From: Paenibacillus_V sp046244365
GTDB taxonomy: Bacteria; Bacillota; Bacilli; Paenibacillales; NBRC-103111
DNA length: 64,000 nucleotides
Assembly (NCBI RefSeq): GCF_046244365.1
Contig: NZ_CP176395.1
Location: 2,914,001-2,978,000 of the forward strand
Direction: 5' to 3'
Part shown: one piece after another, positions 62,235 through 64,000 of the stretch
How the letters are laid out: each line of letters starts with the position of its first letter
Numbering within the stretch: the first letter of the stretch is position 1
Position numbers and translations under genes: made by a program
Notes under the pieces: model-generated
The model's database searches: none
Told to the model about the DNA's origin: nothing
Seen by the model: the letters and a program-made list of their open reading frames with translations, nothing else

Positions 62235-62290
62235 CAAACAAGGCTGCCGGCAATCGGCAGCTTTTCGCTTAAGTAACGGGCAGGATACTT
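62235..62290 (+). repeat. Terminator-like hairpin with dispersed-repeat words
   Basis: GCTGCCG / CGGCAGC with a short loop and TTTT tail is followed by AAGTAACGGGCAGGATACTT, the word seen at copies 2 and 55383. Confidence 0.65.
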
Positions 62291-62357
62291 ACAATATGTG
62301 GTATTATTGAGGTAAATGACACTTGTTTGGCAGGATTGAGGTGGAGCAATAGTCCTT

Positions 62358-62897
62358 ATGAGACGATTTGCATGGAGATTATTGTTGTTAGGTGTGTTGA
62401 TTGCAGTTTTAATACATGACAAGGCACCTGAACGTATCAGGCCAGTTGGTACATTAGTAACCTTCCAGCAATTGCAGCACGATCTGCCTTTAGTAATAAA
62501 AAAACCTATAAAGGTTCACCAGGTGAAGTTAATAAAAGATGGTAAGATTCCCTGCGGCAAATACTGCGCAGATGATTTTACTATGGGCCCCTACAATGGA
62601 ACAGCTATATCTGTTTCATTAACAGCTCCCGAAAATTCAAATGAACCTGATCCCGTTCTAGCTTTAATTCGAATATGGATGTATCTTCAGCAGCACCGAT
62701 TAATTGAACCAATTAACGCAGTATATACCGATTCGCATAGAAGATGGATAATTGACGGAACGACGACAGTGGGATTAAGTCGGGATGATTTCAAAGAAAT
62801 GTATGCCCCCTATAGATTCTCTGATATGACTGAAGAGGAAATCACCATAAAGCTTGTGGAACAATGGATTGAGATCAACGATTTCTATGGATATTAG
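62358..62897 (+). CDS. Hypothetical signal-anchored protein
   Basis: This 179-residue protein has an N-terminal hydrophobic helix after three Arg (RRFAWRLLLLGVLIAVLI). An extracytoplasmic domain follows, with two cysteines close together (GKIPCGKYCADDF) that could pair or bind metal. No family was recognised. GAGGTGGAGC lies upstream. It is AT-rich and flanked by mobile DNA, so it is probably accessory. Confidence 0.65.
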   Translation: MRRFAWRLLLLGVLIAVLIHDKAPERIRPVGTLVTFQQLQHDLPLVIKKPIKVHQVKLIKDGKIPCGKYCADDFTMGPYNGTAISVSLTAPENSNEPDPVLALIRIWMYLQQHRLIEPINAVYTDSHRRWIIDGTTTVGLSRDDFKEMYAPYRFSDMTEEEITIKLVEQWIEINDFYGY

Positions 62898-63240
62898 AAT
62901 TATGACGATATAGAGAAAGGTATTCGAAAAGAGGCATGGAGTTGGTTTACGGAAAAAGAGAGGGAAGAAATAGGTGATGCAGTCGGGATCGTAGGAAAGC
63001 TTTAATTCGAGAGGCTAAATGGTCTGAGATTCTTGATAGATCATCAACGAGACGACACATGGAAATGTATATCAAGTCACTTTTTCAACTAAAAATGGTG
63101 GTCCCCCGTTCATTCTATACGTGGAAAAAATGCAATATGGTTTTAGCGTGGTATACACTAATTTCAGACGCTGATACCCTATCGGTTGCGCTAACGGGGT
63201 ACGCTAGTGGCGAGAACATTATTTTGACAAGGAAAGATTA
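62898..63240. other. Gene fragments and a repeat head
   Basis: A short frame at 62911-63003 reads KGIRKEAWSWFTEKEREEIG and ends in a stop; it has no start codon. Another short piece near 63100 reads GGPPFILYVEKMQYGFSVVY. Both look like tails of small lost genes. GGTTGCGCTAACGGGGTACG at 63184-63203 is a dispersed-repeat head without its hairpin. Confidence 0.45.
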
Positions 63241-63290
63241 AACCCTCCCAAACAAAGCGAAGCTAAGGATAATAAGCCATTGGGAGGGTT
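63241..63290 (+). promoter_or_regulatory. Inverted repeat covering the recombinase ribosome site
   Basis: AACCCTCCCAA pairs perfectly with TTGGGAGGGTT across 28 bases. The right arm contains the GGGAGGG ribosome site, 6 to 8 bases before the ATG at 63297. Confidence 0.6.
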
Positions 63291-63296
63291 ACTTTT

Positions 63297-63755
63297 ATGA
63301 AATTGTTGGATTTGTGGATGTTGTATGAGGCTGATAAGCGCATTTTGGGATTTAGCCCGCATACCTTGAAAGCATACTCCCTTCAGTTAAATGTTCTGAT
63401 CCGAGAAATCGGCAACCTTGAATCGAAGAAGTCTCCCTAACTTTGCTGAAGGATTATCTGGCGAAACAATCGGAGCGATTAAAGCCAAGTAGCTTAGGGC
63501 ATCGCATTCGGTTCGTCAGATCCCTTTTTCGATTTGCATTCGAAGAAGGACACATCACTAAAAATCCAACTTTAAAACTGAGAGAACCAAAGATGGAAAA
63601 CGGATCCCAAAGTTTTTGATAGAGGAGGACGTTATTCATCTCAAGATTACCTGTGATTCTCCGCGCGAGCATGCACTCTTAGAATTCCTATATTGTACTG
63701 GTTGCCGTGTCGGTGAGGTTCACAGATTAAATGTTGAAGACATCAACTTTTTAAT
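63297..63755 (+). pseudogene. Tyrosine recombinase (phage integrase family), broken
   Basis: The SAM-like N-terminal domain reads MKLLDLWMLYEADKRILGFS, then after a frameshift near 63420 VSLTLLKDYLAKQSERLKPS and RIRFVRSLFRFAFEEGHIT. A second frameshift near 63600 leads into the catalytic domain (IPKFLIEEDVIHLK; LEFLYCTGCRVGEVHRLN with the box I Arg). It is cut at about 63755, before the HxxR and Tyr motifs. Two frameshifts plus a 3' truncation make it inactive. Confidence 0.85.
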
Positions 63756-63834
63756 CCGATATAAGATTGTATCGGCAGATACGTTTAGTGTATTATTGGA
63801 GACGATCGCTTGATATAAGAGCTTTAAGGCTTCG

Positions 63835-63871
63835 CGGCTAACACTTGATTTAGTGTTAGCCGCCTTTTTTG
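63835..63871 (+). terminator. Strong rho-independent terminator
   Basis: GCGGCTAACACT and AGTGTTAGCCGC form a perfect 12-bp stem around TGATTT, followed by CTTTTTT. The last about 130 bases of the window after it show nothing recognisable. Confidence 0.9.
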
Positions 63872-64000
63872 TATAATCATATTGAAAACTTGGCGTCATT
63901 TTATCATACAACAATTCTTATATTCGACATTTCATGTTACAGAATATGCCGTTTGTACCTTACTGATCATGGTCTCCAGGCTACCGAAAAGCGACAAAAC

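Overview
The window looks like a chromosome segment of a Paenibacillaceae bacterium (Paenibacillus or Cohnella type). Evidence: moderately high GC coding DNA with Gram-positive ribosome binding sites, YesM/YesN two-component systems beside LplB/LplC-type sugar transporters, a YqhG-YqhH-LipM neighbourhood as in Bacilli, YqzE and YjdF proteins, and many carbohydrate genes. No rRNA, tRNA or CRISPR array was seen.

1-15 kb, core genome. A 5'-partial hybrid histidine kinase with two kinase modules and its BTAD-type response regulator; an ECF sigma factor with a membrane anti-sigma partner; argS; yjdF with a probable yjdF riboswitch and a tail-derived tandem repeat; yqzE; a secreted protein; yqhG and yqhH (minus strand) divergent from lipM; and a D-amino-acid transaminase.

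15-20 kb. A class II (B12-dependent) ribonucleotide reductase carries a 376-residue LAGLIDADG intein placed directly before the predicted catalytic cysteine. Two NrdR-like boxes spaced 32 bp lie around its promoter.

19.6-24.7 kb, decayed AT-rich island: a 5'-truncated IS110-type transposase, gene fragments, a palindromic repeat, a glycine-rich membrane protein and a frameshifted AP2-domain gene.

24.7-39.6 kb, carbohydrate locus on the plus strand: a glycosidase-like protein, YesM-type kinase, YesN-type regulator, lipoprotein binding protein, two permeases, an SGNH esterase and a GH78 alpha-L-rhamnosidase, then a Tat-exported tailspike-like beta-helix protein. Together they suggest sensing, import and deacylation/hydrolysis of a rhamnose-containing polysaccharide.

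39.7-52.8 kb. Two catabolic gene sets face a LysR-type regulator: (a) truncated alcohol dehydrogenase, enolase-superfamily enzyme, Gfo/Idh/MocA oxidoreductase, two small membrane proteins and a ceramidase-like hydrolase; (b) hydantoinase/oxoprolinase B and A subunits, a threonine-aldolase-like PLP enzyme and a broken alanine dehydrogenase. A 73-bp upstream element is shared by both sets (61 of 73 positions identical), pointing to one regulon. Remnants of a sugar permease and a GH127 enzyme show past deletions.

52.8-64 kb, variable region: an array of GTTCTTGTC/GACAAGAAC motifs with repeated geometry, an intact IS110 element with a long non-coding 5' end (possible bridge RNA), small accessory genes (alpha/beta hydrolase, P-loop kinase-like, nucleotidyltransferase, DnaQ-like exonuclease, membrane proteins) separated by copies of a dispersed hairpin repeat, a broken IS110-type transposase of a second type, and a broken tyrosine recombinase.
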